Origin: Spirosoma luteum DSM 19990
Lineage (GTDB): Bacteria > Bacteroidota > Bacteroidia > Cytophagales > Spirosomataceae
Reading direction: 5' to 3'
Length of the DNA stretch: 64,000 nucleotides
NCBI RefSeq assembly: GCF_000374065.1
Contig: NZ_KB893245.1
Span: 62,001-126,000 of the forward strand
Shown here: positions 61,419 through 64,000 of the stretch, piece after piece
Numbering within the stretch: the first letter of the stretch is position 1
Layout: each line of letters begins with the position of its first letter
The notes under the pieces: model-generated
What the model saw: only the letters and a program-made list of their open reading frames with translations
What the model was told of the DNA's origin: nothing
Database searches by the model: none
Translations under genes and position numbers: made by a program

Positions 61419-62440
61419 CCATAATGAATAAGAATAGTTTTGATTTTTTACGCTTCTTTTTTGCCTACATAGTAGTTATATGTCATATAGCGGACTTATC
61501 TCAAGACCAGAATTTTGCTCGATATAGGAATTATATTGATTCATATGTTGCGTTAACTGGATTTTTTATAATTAGTGGCTTTCTCATAGGGAAAAGCTAT
61601 AATGCATCTAAGAGTGTACTCAACTATTTTGAAAAAAGGGCTAGGAGGCTTCTCCCTGGTTATTTTGCGTCCATTATATTGGCTGCTATGTTACTTTCTT
61701 TTTTTAGCAGTTATACATTTATACAGTATTTTACAGATATACAGGTTTTTAAGTATTTATTCTGGAATTCAATATTTTTGAACTTTGTACAACCTTGTTT
61801 ACCAGGACTATTTGTAACAAATAGAGAATGTGCAGTGAATGGTGCTTTGTGGACTATAAAAGTAGAGGTATTGTTTTATGCATTAGTACCTGTTATTTAT
61901 AATTACTTAAACAAGATTGAGAAAAAATACTTTGTTTTAATTCCAGTGTATATTTTATCGGTGATCTATAAAACTTATTTGGGTAATTCTGATAGTGAAA
62001 TGTTGGTTCTACTTAGTCGTCAAACGCCTGGATTTTTAAGTTATTTTGTTTGTGGATTTTCATTCTACTATTATTATGATTTCTATATTCAACATAAAGG
62101 TAAACTATTCCTTATTGCACTTCCTATTTTTCTGATTGAGTATCATTTCGGTATAGAACTGTTAAGGCCAATTTCCCAATCTATCATTGTATTTTTTATC
62201 GCATACAGCTTGCCGAAGTTTAATAATTTCGGCAAATACGGAGATTTTTCATATGGCACATACATATTTCATTTTTCGTTAATTCAGCTATTTGTACAAT
62301 ACGGGCTTTTTGATTTGTACAACCCCTTCCTAATGGCAGGATTAGTAATATTATTGGTAGGTGCAATGGCTATCTTCTCTTGGAACTTCGTCGAAAAACC
62401 ATTTCTGATAAGAAAACCAAAACCTATGAACGCATGGTAA
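61406..62440 (+). CDS. Acyltransferase family 3 membrane protein
   Basis: This protein of up to 344 residues has about ten membrane helices. The opening NSFDFLRFFFAYIVVICHIADL carries the R-F-x(n)-H pattern of the acyltransferase 3 family, followed by GFFIISGFLIGKSY and, near residue 60, EKRARRLLPGYF. These enzymes add acetyl or other acyl groups to surface glycans across the inner membrane. The start is uncertain: the frame opens at 61406 inside the previous gene, and the ATG at 61415 or 61424 (MNKNSFDF) is more likely. It is the last gene of the AT-rich block. Confidence 0.85.
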   Translation: MDVMTIMNKNSFDFLRFFFAYIVVICHIADLSQDQNFARYRNYIDSYVALTGFFIISGFLIGKSYNASKSVLNYFEKRARRLLPGYFASIILAAMLLSFFSSYTFIQYFTDIQVFKYLFWNSIFLNFVQPCLPGLFVTNRECAVNGALWTIKVEVLFYALVPVIYNYLNKIEKKYFVLIPVYILSVIYKTYLGNSDSEMLVLLSRQTPGFLSYFVCGFSFYYYYDFYIQHKGKLFLIALPIFLIEYHFGIELLRPISQSIIVFFIAYSLPKFNNFGKYGDFSYGTYIFHFSLIQLFVQYGLFDLYNPFLMAGLVILLVGAMAIFSWNFVEKPFLIRKPKPMNAW

Positions 62441-62840
62441 TTGTTATATCAGTCTAATTATCTAGTGCAGAGCTGCTTTTAATAGTCAATATGCTTTAAT
62501 TTGATTAAGGCAGTAAGTAACTAACAGCGGATTTACACTCAGACAGGACTGTCTAATAAAAAATGTATTCGCTGAGGATTGACCTATCTGCCTTAGGCTG
62601 TCTAACAGGGAATAGTAAATGATTTTGGACGTAAAAATGGAGGATTTTTATTGTCAATTCAGTAAGTTACTTGTATATATGCATATTTGCTGAATTTGTT
62701 ATTGATCCGTGAGTAAGTCTGTAAATTTCATAACTGATTGGTGTGGCTTTAGAGACCATTCGGCAACTTCTATCAAGCAACAACTTTACGAACTAATTCA
62801 CGCATCAATATATCGTAACGACTTTAGGATAATCAAACTT
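62441..62840. other. Intergenic region before the pectate-lyase-like gene
   Basis: These 400 bp hold no gene I can support. A short GACAG/CTGTC hairpin near 62540-62552, followed by AATAAAAAA, may end the polysaccharide operon. No TAnnTTTG match with good spacing precedes the next start. Confidence 0.35.
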
Positions 62841-64000
62841 ATGCGCAATATACTGCTTGTCTTTTCTTTTCTTTTTCCTATTCTAGTAAGTTGTGGTCAG
62901 GGAGGAAAGACACCTGCCGTTTCTGATAAAGTAAGATCCAAGATTCAGGAGCCTTCGTCTGGGCAGTCGTTACCAGCCAATGTAGTGGGACTTTCTGAAA
63001 AGTTAGCTATTCAGGAACAATCAATTAACAAACGAACTGGTTTTTTTTCAGTCACAGGATTGCGTAGTTATTCGGCTAATGTAGCAACCGCGTTGCCAGT
63101 TATCAATACAAGCGATTTTGGTGGGGGCTTATTCGTGCTTGACCCAATGGATGCTAGTACTGCTGATAATACGGGTATGTGCTTAGTAACACGTTCAGGA
63201 CTACGGTACAAACGACAAATAACTGGGGCAGGTATTAGTGTAAAATGGTTTGGAGCTAAAGGAGACGGAGCTAATAACGACCGACCTTCTATTCAGTTAG
63301 CGGTTGATTATGCCCGTTCAATTGCCGTACCGAATGGATCAACCGTACGAACCGAGGTTCTGTTTCCTTTTGGCACTTACCGAATCAATGGCCAGCCCGT
63401 CAACGTGACTAATGCCAATGGGGTATACTTAAGAGGTAGTGCGGGACGGGGCTTTAATGTACAGATAAACGGTAACACGGGGGGGGCCATTTTTGACTTT
63501 ACTGGCGCTACCCTGTCAGGATGCGAAGGCTTCACATTCCTTTCGGCTGCCAATGAAAGTGCCCCTTCGACTATTGGCGTATTATTTGCCCTTTCACAAG
63601 ATACGAAGGGTAACCGTATTGGTGGTTTAAACTGTACCCTCAATAATTGTTACTTTCAGATGAGCCATTTACCAACAGCAAATGGCGGCTTAGGCAGCAT
63701 AGCGGTTGTCAATATCCGATCTGAAGAGTTCGGCGTTAGCAATGTATACACCTCATCAACGGTAGGTTTTTTGTACACCAGTAAAAATAATCTTTCAGAT
63801 TTGGGCGTATCTTATTCTGTACAAAGTCAGTTCACTGCTATCGCTACCGGCATTGGCAGCATGGGTGTCATCGACATGCAGAACATCAGTATCCAGACCC
63901 AGACTAAAACTCAGCCCGGCCTGATTCTGCTTGGTACTAACTCGGTGCGCTTTCACGGTTATATTTCCCGTAATAATGAAAAAGGTAAAGGGGAGGAATA
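62841..64000 (+). CDS. Pectate-lyase-like beta-helix lipoprotein (3' end cut by window edge)
   Basis: A frame opens at ATG 62841 and runs to the window edge, giving 386 complete codons. The N-terminus (MRNILLVFSFLFPILVSCGQ) is a lipoprotein signal with lipobox LVSC. At about residues 133-150 is VKWFGAKGDGANNDRPSIQLAV, the W-F-G-A-K-G-D-G-x-x-x-D motif that starts Pectate_lyase_3/GH55-type right-handed beta-helices, and the rest has repeated short strands with Asn/Gly turns. It may be a surface-anchored glycan lyase or hydrolase acting on the polymer made upstream, as seen in other EPS loci, or a structural beta-helix. The catalytic part is not complete here. Confidence 0.8.
   Translation, partial: MRNILLVFSFLFPILVSCGQGGKTPAVSDKVRSKIQEPSSGQSLPANVVGLSEKLAIQEQSINKRTGFFSVTGLRSYSANVATALPVINTSDFGGGLFVLDPMDASTADNTGMCLVTRSGLRYKRQITGAGISVKWFGAKGDGANNDRPSIQLAVDYARSIAVPNGSTVRTEVLFPFGTYRINGQPVNVTNANGVYLRGSAGRGFNVQINGNTGGAIFDFTGATLSGCEGFTFLSAANESAPSTIGVLFALSQDTKGNRIGGLNCTLNNCYFQMSHLPTANGGLGSIAVVNIRSEEFGVSNVYTSSTVGFLYTSKNNLSDLGVSYSVQSQFTAIATGIGSMGVIDMQNISIQTQTKTQPGLILLGTNSVRFHGYISRNNEKGKGEE

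Noticed and set aside
1-64000. CRISPR array, rRNA genes or insertion-sequence transposases
   Set aside because: I saw no regularly spaced repeats, no rRNA sequence, and no DDE or other transposase motif in any frame.

Overview
The window looks like chromosome from a Cytophagales bacterium of the Bacteroidota, close to Spirosoma. Several independent signs agree. One protein ends in a gliding-motility type C-terminal (type B) sorting domain, and next to it is a TPR/propeller/OmpA protein of the PorE kind, both tied to type IX secretion. Several gene starts are preceded by the Bacteroidota -7 promoter element TAnnTTTG. Shine-Dalgarno sequences are scarce, and SecA is long (1129 aa). The genus is inferred from general resemblance and is not proven.

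Layout. 1-11,168 is ordinary chromosome: a potassium channel cut by the window edge, an AmpG-like MFS permease, a GNAT acetyltransferase, a DUF4394 lipoprotein, a Wzi-like outer-membrane protein, an aldo/keto reductase, a Nif3-like protein, a MATE exporter and HflX. At 11,169-11,240 is tRNA-Arg(CCT). A 15.5-kb integrated element (11,227-26,722) starts in the 3' end of that tRNA and is bounded by a 15-bp direct repeat. It encodes a tyrosine recombinase, an excisionase-like HTH protein, a DUF3987 helicase/primase-like protein, a TOPRIM/zinc-finger DUF6371 protein, a terminase small subunit flanked by two DUF5681 proteins, a type III restriction-modification system, and an opposite-strand toxin-antitoxin-like pair sitting between mod and res. 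No capsid, tail, large terminase or relaxase gene is seen. That combination fits a phage satellite that redirects a helper phage's packaging and carries defence cargo. This is the most interesting object in the window.

26,723-48,485 returns to core chromosome: a Tat-targeted gluconate-2-dehydrogenase subunit 3 with its GMC flavoprotein, a Thr/Asn/Gly-rich secreted protein, a double-NBD ModF-like ATPase, the two type IX-related proteins, IspE, a haem-copper oxidase subunit III, an M1 aminopeptidase, a ketoacyl synthase III, a GT4 glycosyltransferase, a secreted DUF922-like protein with HExxH, and SecA.

48,633-64,000 is an exopolysaccharide/O-antigen type locus: a multi-SLBB Wza-like exporter, a Wzz-like chain-length protein, a GDP-mannose dehydratase, a methyltransferase, a Wzx flippase, five GT2 glycosyltransferases (one on the opposite strand), a Wzy-like polymerase, an acyltransferase and, running off the end, a pectate-lyase-like lipoprotein. 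From about 53,900 to 62,800 it is visibly more AT-rich than its flanks, as expected of a transferred sugar-biosynthesis cassette. No initiating sugar-phosphate transferase and no Wzc kinase is visible.

The DNA is rich in long perfect inverted repeats. Two zero-spacer palindromes (62 and 54 bp) lie between convergent genes and look like bidirectional terminators. A third (44 bp) is inside the flippase coding sequence.
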